Assembly (NCBI GenBank): GCA_958431945.1
Contig: CAUASQ010000110.1
Coordinates: 1 to 5,450 of the forward strand
Length of the DNA: 5,450 bases
Origin: an uncultured Collinsella sp.
Lineage (GTDB): Bacteria; Actinomycetota; Coriobacteriia; Coriobacteriales; Coriobacteriaceae
Direction: 5' to 3'
Part shown: one piece after another, positions 1 through 5,450 of the stretch
Layout of the letters: the number at the start of each line of letters is the position of its first letter
Numbering within the stretch: the first letter of the stretch is position 1
Made by a program: the position numbers and the translations under genes
Notes under the pieces: model-generated
What the model was told of the DNA's origin: nothing
Seen by the model: the letters and a program-made list of their open reading frames with translations, nothing else
Databases searched by the model: none

Positions 1-122
1 TACGGGGCTAAGTCACGCGCTCCCAACCATGCCGATATCCGTGAAAATAAAACCGCAGGTAGACAAGCCGTCATTTTACGGAAAACGCGGGCATGGATGG
101 GGGCCCTGAGCTTAGCCCCGTA
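1..122. repeat. Long nested inverted repeat (stem-loop) of unknown family
   Basis: Three sets of arms nest symmetrically. The outer arms tacggggctaag (1-12) and cttagccccgta (111-122) are perfect 12-bp complements. The middle arms 22-33 and 90-101 pair over 12 bp with one mismatch (A26/A97). The inner arms 39-48 and 73-81 pair over 9 bp with one bulged base (G43). The outer internal loop is symmetric (9 nt each side), the inner is 5 versus 8 nt, and the apical loop is about 24 nt. The outer arm may extend left of the window, since A123 and A124 continue the right arm. No convincing reading frame covers it. It could be a structured RNA on either strand or a palindromic dispersed repeat. A G43-U77 wobble would give a continuous 8-bp inner helix in plus-strand RNA, which slightly favours that strand. 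The arms are certain; the function is unknown. Confidence 0.75.
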
Positions 123-124
123 AA

Positions 125-178
125 CCGGCATAGTTTTGAAATGGCATTAAATCGGTAGCAGCCATTTTGCTATGCCGG
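125..178. repeat. Second stem-loop, directly downstream of the response regulator
   Basis: The arms ccggcatag (125-133) and ctatgccgg (170-178) are perfect 9-bp complements. Inside them aaatggc (139-145) and gccattt (161-167) pair over another 7 bp, separated by a small internal loop (5 versus 2 nt), leaving a 15-nt apical loop. It begins about 20 bases past the regulator stop codon when read on the minus strand, so it is placed to end or protect that transcript. The minus-strand sequence after the stem is only ttt followed by acgggg, so the U-tract of a classical intrinsic terminator is missing. Only two bases (123-124) separate it from the larger stem-loop at 1-122, so the two are probably parts of one element. 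Confidence 0.7.
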
Positions 179-198
179 GGCGGTCGGCCGTTGGGTAA

Positions 199-828
199 TT
201 ACCCTCGCAGGTAGGCGATGGCGATCTGCGTGCGGTTGCGTAGGCCCATTTTGGCAAGGATCGAGCTGATGTGGTTGCGCACGGTGCCTTCGCCCATGTA
301 TGCCGTGGCGGCGATCTCCTTGTTGTCGAGGCCGCGGGCGATGAGCTCTGCGACTTCGAACTCGCGGTCGGTCAGGCTGACAAAGGCCGCGGGCCGGCGG
401 GTCGTGCCGGCCTCGACGCCCGCCCCATCAAAGTTGATATCCTCGATCGCCTTGCCCTCGAGCACGCGCTTGCCATCCATGACCTGCGTCAACGCGGGAG
501 GGATGGCAGCGACGTCGGTTTTAATCAAGTAGCCGCGCGCGCCCAGTTTGAGCGCCGACACAATGTATTCGTCATCCGAGAATGTCGTCAGAAACACCAC
601 GCGCGCCGCGGGGTCGCGCTCAAGGATCTCGCGTGCCGCCGAAAGTCCGTCGCGCCCCGGCATCTGAATGTCGAGCAGCGCGATGTCGGGCGTGTGCTCA
701 GCGTAGAGCGCGACCGCGTCGTCGCCATTGGCGCCGGTGCCCACCACCTCGATCTGCGGCTGGGCGCCCAGGATAATCTTGAGCGAATCGATCACCAAGC
801 GGTCGTCGTCGACAACGATGAGCCTCAT
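199..828 (-). CDS. NarL/LuxR-family two-component response regulator (LnrK/DesR-like)
   Basis: A 209-residue cytoplasmic transcription factor of the usual length for this family. The N-terminal receiver domain (about 1-118) shows the acidic pocket D7-D9, the phosphoacceptor D53 in LLDIQMPG, the switch Thr T81 in FLTTF, and K103 in the GYLIKTD motif, so all phosphotransfer residues are present. A linker (about 120-148) leads to a LuxR-type helix-turn-helix (about 150-209) with LTDREFEVAELIARG and the recognition-helix region EGTVRNHISSIL. The ATG at 826-828 overlaps the kinase stop codon as ATGA, with a GAGGG purine stretch just upstream, which fixes the start and implies translational coupling. 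It is presumably phosphorylated by the adjacent kinase and, by analogy with LnrK, activates the divergent exporter operon. The regulated target is inferred from position only. The gene ends with TAA and is followed by the stem-loops at 1-178. Confidence 0.95.
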   Translation of the reverse strand: MRLIVVDDDRLVIDSLKIILGAQPQIEVVGTGANGDDAVALYAEHTPDIALLDIQMPGRDGLSAAREILERDPAARVVFLTTFSDDEYIVSALKLGARGYLIKTDVAAIPPALTQVMDGKRVLEGKAIEDINFDGAGVEAGTTRRPAAFVSLTDREFEVAELIARGLDNKEIAATAYMGEGTVRNHISSILAKMGLRNRTQIAIAYLRG

Positions 829-1970
829 CGGCCCTCATCTCCTTGCTGTTTGGGAACGGTGGCAAACACGCGCCAGCCGCCGGCGCCGGCACGCGGGCCG
901 GCGGAGAAGGTGCCGCCAAGCGCCTCGATGCGCTCGCGCATGGAGGCAAGCCCCATGCCCTCCGCGGCGCCGCGGCTGCTTGCTTGGACCCCGCCCGCGC
1001 CATCATCGGTAACGATGAGCTGGTAAAACGACGGATGCTCCATGCATCGTGCAGTGACGGTCTGGGCGCAAGCGTGGCGCATGGTGTTGGAGAGCGCCTC
1101 GCGCAGGACCGCCGCAAAGCAGTTGGCGACGTTTGCGGGTGCATGCTCGGTCATAACTTCAAGCTCAATTTGCGGACCGCCGTCCGAGTGCGCGCCTTCA
1201 ACAATGTGTTCGAGCTGCACGGAAAGGTCGACAGCGTTGTCGTTGAGCGCGTGGACGCTGGTGCGCACAAGCTGGAGCGCCTCGTCAACCGTGCGTTTAA
1301 CGTCGGCGAAATCGGCGGCGACGCCAGGCTCGTCGGCGTGGACCACGCGTAGGGCTTCGGCCTGCAGTGAGGCGCGCGTGAGCTGGTGCCCGACGTTATC
1401 GTGGATCTCGCGCGCGATGCGGGCGCGTTCGGCGAGCGTCGCGAGCTCGACTTCGTAGTCCTGGCGGTCGGCGAGGTCGCGGTTGCGTGCCTCGAGTGCC
1501 AGGGCGCGTTCTTGCAGCTTGTCGCGGGTGCGACGCATGCGTTCCTGTTCGCGCTCCAGCTGCGCGGTGCGCAGCGACAGCAACGTGGCGGCGACCGAAA
1601 GGATGGCGGTTAGCAGCAGCGTTCGGATGGTGAGCGCGCCGCCGCGAAGGTCCGCGACAAGCGCGCAGACAAACACGGCGCCAATCGCCAGCGCGGGCCA
1701 GATGCGTTCACGGCGCACGCGCCGCGCGATGTCATAGAGGGCGAGAGGCGCAAACGGCACAAACGGCGGCACGAAGACAGCCGCGATGATGCAGGCGTAG
1801 CTCGCGGCCTCGCTCACACGGCGGGCGCGGTTTCCCTGTACGACCTCGGCCAGCGAGGTGGCAATAACGCCAAGGCAAAACGCCGCGACCAGGCGAGCGT
1901 CCACAGCAAGACCCATGGCGGCCGCAATACAGCACGCCAGCACGATCGATTTGTCGAAAAGCCTGTTCAT
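825..1970 (-). CDS. Membrane sensor histidine kinase, HisKA_3 type (LnrJ/DesK-like)
   Basis: A 381-residue protein from the chosen ATG at 1970. The N-terminal part is hydrophobic (about 8-23, 27-44, 55-80 broken by the PPFVPF turn, 91-107, 113-133) and is best read as six short membrane segments with positively charged cytoplasmic loops (45-54, 79-90). Extracytoplasmic loops are only a few residues, as in intramembrane-sensing kinases. A charged coiled-coil linker (about 134-182) precedes the dimerisation/phosphoacceptor helix with ARIAREIHDNVGHQLT, H190 being the phosphorylated His. The ATPase domain shows the N box (REALSNTMRHA, N295), G1 DDGAG (322-326) and G2 EGMGLASMRERI (337-348), so it should be active. 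A GTG start at 2105 would add 45 residues rich in Arg and low-complexity sequence without membrane character. The ATG is preferred because the following residues form the first membrane helix and a -10 box sits just upstream. The gene overlaps its regulator by 4 bp. The ligand is unknown. Confidence 0.93.
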   Translation of the reverse strand: MNRLFDKSIVLACCIAAAMGLAVDARLVAAFCLGVIATSLAEVVQGNRARRVSEAASYACIIAAVFVPPFVPFAPLALYDIARRVRRERIWPALAIGAVFVCALVADLRGGALTIRTLLLTAILSVAATLLSLRTAQLEREQERMRRTRDKLQERALALEARNRDLADRQDYEVELATLAERARIAREIHDNVGHQLTRASLQAEALRVVHADEPGVAADFADVKRTVDEALQLVRTSVHALNDNAVDLSVQLEHIVEGAHSDGGPQIELEVMTEHAPANVANCFAAVLREALSNTMRHACAQTVTARCMEHPSFYQLIVTDDGAGGVQASSRGAAEGMGLASMRERIEALGGTFSAGPRAGAGGWRVFATVPKQQGDEGR

Positions 1971-1982
1971 ACGGGTATTGTA
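1970..1982 (-). promoter_or_regulatory. -10 box for a leaderless kinase-regulator transcript
   Basis: On the minus strand TACAAT (1982-1977, five of six matches to TATAAT) is followed by exactly six bases (ACCCGT) and then the kinase ATG. With normal -10 geometry, transcription would start at the A of the ATG. No Shine-Dalgarno sequence lies in front of this ATG, which fits a leaderless mRNA. No convincing -35 hexamer is seen at 16-18 bp (CCTCCA at 17 bp), so the promoter may be weak or need an activator. Confidence 0.55.
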
Positions 1983-2064
1983 CGCGAAGGCGCGCGCGGT
2001 GGAGGGGCTGCCTGCGCAACCGTGACATTCCTCCCGCGCGGCAAAGCGGCGTCGATCGCTCGCG

Positions 2065-2099
2065 CGAGTGGGGGTTTCACCTCTGCCCCCTTGCACTCG
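2065..2099. promoter_or_regulatory. Hairpin or operator-like inverted repeat upstream of the exporter operon
   Basis: CGAGTG (2065-2070) pairs with CACTCG (2094-2099), and the stem continues with GGGG (2071-2074) against CCCC (2087-2090) after a 3-nt bulge (TTG), closing on a 12-nt loop. The left arm overlaps the palindrome at 2059-2068, so the two structures exclude each other. It lies 82 bp upstream of the ATPase start, a plausible place for a regulator site or a 5' leader structure. Which of these it is, if either, cannot be told from one sequence. Confidence 0.35.
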
Positions 2100-2166
2100 T
2101 GACAAAGCTCACTGGCGCGCGCCGGCGGCTCCTGCGATGATGCAATCGTACCGGGCCGCAATCAAC

Positions 2167-2173
2167 AGAAGGG
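2167..2173 (+). promoter_or_regulatory. Ribosome binding site of the ATPase gene
   Basis: AGAAGGG lies seven bases before the ATG at 2181. Its presence shows the exporter mRNA has a leader, in contrast to the kinase gene on the other side of the same intergenic region. Confidence 0.6.
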
Positions 2174-2180
2174 CCGCCTC

Positions 2181-3119
2181 ATGACAGACATCGTCCACGT
2201 CGAAAACCTCGTCAAGCGCTATGACGACCTTATTGCGCTCGACCACTTTAACCTGAGCATCGCCCCCGGCGAGATCTTTGGCCTGCTGGGCCCCAACGGC
2301 TCGGGCAAGACCACGTCCATCAACTGTATTCTGCAGCTGCTCGCCTACGACAAAGGCACTATCGAGCTGTTCGGCGAGCCCATGACGCCCGCCCGCTACG
2401 ACCTCAAGCGCCGCATCGGCGTGGTCCCGCAGCAAGTTGCGGTGTTCGACGAGCTCACGGTGCGTGAGAACATCGACTATTTCTGCAGCCTTTACGTTAG
2501 CGACCGCAAGCGCCGCCGCGCGCTGGTGGACGAGGCGATCGACTTTGTCGGGCTGGGCGACTTTACCAAGTTTCGCCCCGGCAAGCTCTCGGGCGGCCTG
2601 GCGCGTCGCCTCAACATTGCCTGCGGCATTGCGCACAAGCCCGAGCTCATCTTCTTTGACGAGCCTACGGTGGCAGTCGACCCGCAGAGTCGCAACGCTA
2701 TCCTGGAGGGCATCTGCCGCTTGCGCGACGAGGGCGCCACGGTGGTGTATACCAGCCATTACATGGAGGAAGTCGAGCAGATTTGCAGCCGCATCATGAT
2801 CATGGACGGCGGACGTGTGCTGGCGCAGGGCACCAATGACGAGCTCAAACGCATGATTCAAATGGGCGAGCGCGTGACTGTCGAGGTCGGCGCCGTCGAG
2901 ACCGCCACGGTCGAGCGGCTGCGCGCCCTCGAGCACGTGCTTTCGGTTGAGCTGTCCGGCGGCGAGCTCGTCTGCACCTGCGAAGCGAGCCCGCACAATC
3001 TGGTCGACATCCTCGACACGCTGCGCGCCGCCGATGTGGCGCTCGGCCGCGTGTGGAGCGAGCCGCCGACCCTCAACGACGTGTTCCTCGAGATCACCGG
3101 CCGCGAGCTGCGCGACTAG
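2181..3119 (+). CDS. ABC-2 exporter ATP-binding protein (LnrL/YfiL-like)
   Basis: A 312-residue cytoplasmic ATPase that should dimerise and power the two permeases encoded next to it. All nucleotide-binding motifs are in order: Walker A GPNGSGKTT (37-45), Q-loop VVPQQ (Q84/Q85), ABC signature LSGGL (136-140), Walker B LIFFDEP (156-162, catalytic E161), D-loop AVDPQSRN (165-172) and the switch His H193 in YTSHYMEE. The signature ends in Leu where Gln is most common; hydrophobic residues here (LSGGM) are normal in drug and polyene exporters, so this is not a defect. DEPTV.VDPQSRN resembles the LnrL/YfiL/YhcH subgroup. A C-terminal domain (about 225-312) ends in LNDVFLEITGRELRD, typical of ABC-2 exporter ATPases. 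It is the first gene of the operon; permease A starts nine bases after its stop. Drug or lipid export is inferred; the substrate is unknown. Confidence 0.95.
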   Translation: MTDIVHVENLVKRYDDLIALDHFNLSIAPGEIFGLLGPNGSGKTTSINCILQLLAYDKGTIELFGEPMTPARYDLKRRIGVVPQQVAVFDELTVRENIDYFCSLYVSDRKRRRALVDEAIDFVGLGDFTKFRPGKLSGGLARRLNIACGIAHKPELIFFDEPTVAVDPQSRNAILEGICRLRDEGATVVYTSHYMEEVEQICSRIMIMDGGRVLAQGTNDELKRMIQMGERVTVEVGAVETATVERLRALEHVLSVELSGGELVCTCEASPHNLVDILDTLRAADVALGRVWSEPPTLNDVFLEITGRELRD

Positions 3120-3128
3120 GGGGCAGTC

Positions 3129-4316
3129 ATGTTCAACACCATCATCACTACGGTCAAGACGCTGCTGCGCCGAGCGAGTACATGGGTCTGGGGCGCGATC
3201 TTTCCCATCGCACTTTCCACGATGTTCATGTTTATGTTTGCGAATCTGAGCTCCGACGGCACGGTCGACCCGGTACCGGTTGCCGTCATAGCGGGCGAGG
3301 CCTGGGACGCCTCGACCTTTAAGGACGTGGCGACGTCGCTTGCCAAAGAGAGCGACAATCAGCTGCTCGAGATCCACGAGTGCGACGACGCAGCCGATGC
3401 GAACCGTGCGCTTAAGGCCGGCGAGGTCGCGGGCATCTATACGGTCGACGACGCGGGCGCACCCAAGCTCACGTTGCTGTCGAGCTACGACAGCTCGCGT
3501 GCCTCAACGGTGCTCACTGACCGCAGCATTCTGGAGACGGTGGCAAGCTCGTATACACAAAATGCCGAGCTCATGTCTCAGATTGCCCAGGACAACCCGG
3601 CGGCGCTCGCCGACCCGGAGGCGGTTGCGCGCGCCCTGTCGCTCGAGTGCGGCACCCGCCGCGTAAGCCTGACACGCACCACGCCCGATGGCACGGTCAT
3701 CTACTATTACGCGCTCTTTGGCCTGGTCGCGATGATGTCTGCGGAGTTTGCCGCCTTGAGCGTCGTCGATCTGCAGCCCAATCTGTCGGGCCTTGGCGCG
3801 CGCCGCTGCGCGGGCGGTCTTTCCAAAACGGCGTCGCTGGCCGGTATCTTTGTGGGCTCGTGGCTGGTCTCCTTTGCCTCGATGGCGATCGCGATCGGCT
3901 ACGTGCGCCTGGTTGTGGGCGTCGACTTTGGCGGGCGCGAGGGGCTGTGTCTGGTGGGCGGTGCCGCTTCCGCGCTTGCCGCCACGGGCTTGGGACTCTT
4001 TGTGGGCACGCTTCCCGTTAAGGGCGGCAAGGCATCCAAGTCGGGCATCCTCACAGGCTTTGCCACCACGTGCGCCCTGTTCGCCGGGCTTTACGGCGAG
4101 CCGGCGATGGCACTTGCCGACGACGTCGCCCGCGCCTGCCCGGCCGAGTGCTGGCTCAACCCTGTCAAGCTCATCTGCGACATGTTCAACCGCCTGTATT
4201 TCTTTGAGGACCTGGATCCTTTTGCCGTTCGCGCCGGCGCACTGGTCCTCATGGCACTGCTGTTCGTTGCCGCCGCCACGCTGATCTTTGGAAGGAGCCG
4301 CTATGAGCACCTTTAA
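3129..4316 (+). CDS. ABC-2 type permease A (LnrM-like exporter subunit)
   Basis: A 395-residue integral membrane protein. One membrane helix (about 19-39, rich in Phe/Met) is followed by a large extracytoplasmic domain (about 40-189) and then five helices (about 190-213, 237-259, 274-295, 308-326, 370-389), ending in the cytoplasmic tail GRSRYEHL. This 1+5 layout with a big first loop is typical of NatB/YhaP/LnrM-like ABC-2 permeases. The start ATG follows the ATPase stop by nine bases, with AGGGGG at 3118-3123 overlapping that stop codon as ribosome site. Its last 14 bases overlap the start of permease B. The external domain has two Cys residues (E-C-D near 84 and E-C-G near 174) that could pair, which is speculation. 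It should form a heterodimeric pore with permease B. Family assignment is firm; the LnrM relationship rests on context and topology. Confidence 0.9.
   Translation: MFNTIITTVKTLLRRASTWVWGAIFPIALSTMFMFMFANLSSDGTVDPVPVAVIAGEAWDASTFKDVATSLAKESDNQLLEIHECDDAADANRALKAGEVAGIYTVDDAGAPKLTLLSSYDSSRASTVLTDRSILETVASSYTQNAELMSQIAQDNPAALADPEAVARALSLECGTRRVSLTRTTPDGTVIYYYALFGLVAMMSAEFAALSVVDLQPNLSGLGARRCAGGLSKTASLAGIFVGSWLVSFASMAIAIGYVRLVVGVDFGGREGLCLVGGAASALAATGLGLFVGTLPVKGGKASKSGILTGFATTCALFAGLYGEPAMALADDVARACPAECWLNPVKLICDMFNRLYFFEDLDPFAVRAGALVLMALLFVAAATLIFGRSRYEHL
4290..4297 (+). promoter_or_regulatory. Strong ribosome binding site inside permease A
   Basis: GGAAGGAG, the best Shine-Dalgarno match in the window, lies within the last codons of permease A and five bases before the ATG at 4303. 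It decides the start of permease B and ensures that the second subunit is made even though the genes overlap by 14 bp. Confidence 0.8.
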
Positions 4317-5450
4317 GACCGCGCTTCGCATGGCGCTCGCTCACCCGTTCTACCTGCTCATCTACACGGTGTTCATTTCGCTGATGGGCGTATTCATCGC
4401 GGCATCGGTGAACTGGAACTCGTCGCAGCTCACCGAGTACAAGCCCTACGACGCCAACGTGATCGTGGTCGACCGCGATGGCAGTGATCTTTCACGTGCG
4501 CTCACCAAGCACCTAGCTTCGCGGTTTGACCTGGTCACGGGCGTCGGCGATGACACGTACGACCTTGCGGACGCGCTCTCCAAGAGCAACAGCGCCAAGG
4601 GCAGCGCCGACTGCGTGTTCTTTATCCCGGAGGGGTTCGAGGACGACCTGGTCGCGGCTGCCCGCGCGGGGGAGTCCCTGCCCAAGCTCGATGTGACCTA
4701 CGGTGCCGGCACCATGGCGGCGGCGCTTTCGTCTGCCGAGGCTTCGCGCTGGATCTCGCTCGCGGGCGCTGCAGCGGCGCTTGAGCCCGCTGCTTCTAAC
4801 GGCGACGTTGCCAAGGCCGCCGAGCATGCCGCTGCAAAGCGCGCGGAGGTCCAGATCGAGCAGGTCAAGGTCGACTCGGCTGCTGCCGCCACGCTCGAGT
4901 CGTACTTCAACTTTGGCGCGTACGCGATTATCTCGTCGGTCATCGTGTCGGTGGGCTTGGTGTTTTCGGGCATGAACGAGCCCGAGCGCGTGCGCCGCAT
5001 GGATGCCGGCCCAATCTCCGATCGCCAGCGTTCGCTTGCCGTGTTTGCGGCCGCCGCCGTGCTCACCGTCTGTATCTGGTTTGTGTCGAGCATGATGGGC
5101 GTCGTGGGCTTTGCCAGCGCGGTTGCCGAGGTCGGCGTGGGCCGCGTGTGCCTGGCGCTGGCGGCAACGTTTGCCCTAGCGCTGACGCCACTGGCCGTTG
5201 GCTTTACGCTGTCGAGCCTGGGCGCGCGCGAGGAGCTGCTCAACGGTGTGGGCAACCTGCTTGGCATGCTCATGACGTTTTTGGGTGGCGCCTGGATGCC
5301 GCTGTCGCTCATGGGTTCGGCCGTGCAGACCGTGGCGCACTTTGTGCCGACATATTGGGTGAACGACGCGATCGGCAAGGCGCTCGCCGCGGACCTGACG
5401 TCCACCGTGCTGGGCGACATCGCCTGCGACCTGGGCGTCACGGCACTCTT
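4303..5450 (+). CDS. ABC-2 type permease B (LnrN-like), 3' end outside the window
   Basis: The frame stays open from the ATG to the window edge (382 complete codons, no stop), giving MSTFKTALRMALAHPFYLL onward. Topology mirrors permease A: helix at about 16-36, an extracytoplasmic Ala-rich domain (about 37-200) with VIVVDRDGSDLSRAL near its start, then helices at about 203-224, 247-269, 282-306 and 318-340, with the cytoplasmic loop GMNEPERVRRMDAG between helices two and three. The sequence YWVNDAI (near 351-357) before the last helix corresponds to the WLNPVKLICD stretch of permease A and to the conserved end of ABC-2 permeases. The final helix is just starting at the edge, so roughly 20-40 residues are probably missing. 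It overlaps permease A by 14 bp and is the likely second half of a heterodimeric pore. The two permeases are clearly different sequences despite the same fold plan. Substrate unknown. Confidence 0.9.
   Translation, partial: MSTFKTALRMALAHPFYLLIYTVFISLMGVFIAASVNWNSSQLTEYKPYDANVIVVDRDGSDLSRALTKHLASRFDLVTGVGDDTYDLADALSKSNSAKGSADCVFFIPEGFEDDLVAAARAGESLPKLDVTYGAGTMAAALSSAEASRWISLAGAAAALEPAASNGDVAKAAEHAAAKRAEVQIEQVKVDSAAAATLESYFNFGAYAIISSVIVSVGLVFSGMNEPERVRRMDAGPISDRQRSLAVFAAAAVLTVCIWFVSSMMGVVGFASAVAEVGVGRVCLALAATFALALTPLAVGFTLSSLGAREELLNGVGNLLGMLMTFLGGAWMPLSLMGSAVQTVAHFVPTYWVNDAIGKALAADLTSTVLGDIACDLGVTAL

Larger units (their letters stand above)
1971..2180. other. Divergent intergenic control region between kinase and exporter operons
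   Basis: These 210 bp separate two operons transcribed away from each other, so they must hold the promoters of both. Visible are the minus-strand -10 box next to the kinase, a hairpin at 2065-2099, perfect GC palindromes ctcgcgcgag (2059-2068) and ggcgcgcgcc (2114-2123), and two direct copies of CGTGACA (2021-2027 and 2098-2104) spaced 77 bp apart. No well-matched -35/-10 pair for the exporter was found. GATGAT at 2136-2141 is the nearest weak -10 candidate, which is consistent with a promoter that depends on the phosphorylated regulator. Confidence 0.6.

Noticed and set aside
1..178. CRISPR array or tRNA/rRNA gene
   Set aside because: The repeats are inverted and not regularly spaced direct repeats, and no tRNA cloverleaf or rRNA-like sequence was recognised.
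271..1026. 251-residue plus-strand frame across the regulator and kinase junction
   Set aside because: Spans two well-supported minus-strand genes and has no domain signature or convincing ribosome site.
1971..2105. N-terminal extension of the kinase from a GTG at 2105
   Set aside because: The 45 extra residues are Arg-rich and low complexity, precede a normal membrane helix, and would place the coding start upstream of the -10 box and inside the control region.
2136..2146. GATGAT or TGCAAT as a definite -10 box for the exporter operon
   Set aside because: Only four of six matches and no fitting -35 hexamer at 16-18 bp; mentioned only as a weak candidate.
2109..3377. 422-residue open frame on the minus strand opposite the ATPase gene
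   Set aside because: It runs antisense to a complete ABC ATPase with all motifs; the His/Arg/Asp-rich translation is what GC-rich antisense frames give, with no recognisable domain.
3504..4331. 275-residue minus-strand frame opposite permease A
   Set aside because: Antisense shadow of a gene with clear membrane topology; it has compositional bias and no recognisable domain.
4698..5441. 247-residue minus-strand frame opposite permease B
   Set aside because: Ser/Ala/Thr-rich antisense translation of the open permease B frame; the sense frame has the start signal, overlap and membrane helices.

Overview
The window is GC-rich, densely coding DNA with gut-actinobacterial character. The codon choice, a likely leaderless sensor gene and the overall gene style suggest a Coriobacteriia member such as Collinsella. 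That placement is an impression from composition and protein flavour, not a search result.

Layout. Positions 1-198 are non-coding, visibly less GC-rich than the rest, and hold two strong inverted-repeat structures (1-122 and 125-178). On the minus strand follow a two-gene operon read right to left: a DesK/LiaS/NarX-type (HisKA_3) membrane histidine kinase (1970 down to 825) and a NarL/LuxR-type response regulator (828 down to 199), overlapping by ATGA. A 210-bp divergent intergenic region (1971-2180) contains a near-perfect -10 box placed so that the kinase mRNA would begin at its own ATG, and a GC-rich hairpin on the other side. On the plus strand lies a three-gene ABC-2 exporter operon: ATPase (2181-3119), permease A (3129-4316) and permease B (4303 to the window end, 3' truncated).

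How it works together. Gene content and protein architecture match the LnrJK-LnrLMN (YfiJK-YfiLMN) class known from Bacillus subtilis. There a NarL-type two-component system switches on an ABC exporter of one ATPase and two different ABC-2 permeases, which protects the membrane from linear polyenes. The kinase here has six short membrane segments with almost no extracytoplasmic loop, so it probably senses the membrane or something inside it. It would phosphorylate Asp53 of the regulator, which would then bind the divergent region and raise exporter expression. The substrate is not readable from the sequence.

The least explained part is the left edge. Its nested stem-loops look like either a dispersed palindromic repeat or a structured RNA, and no family could be assigned with confidence.
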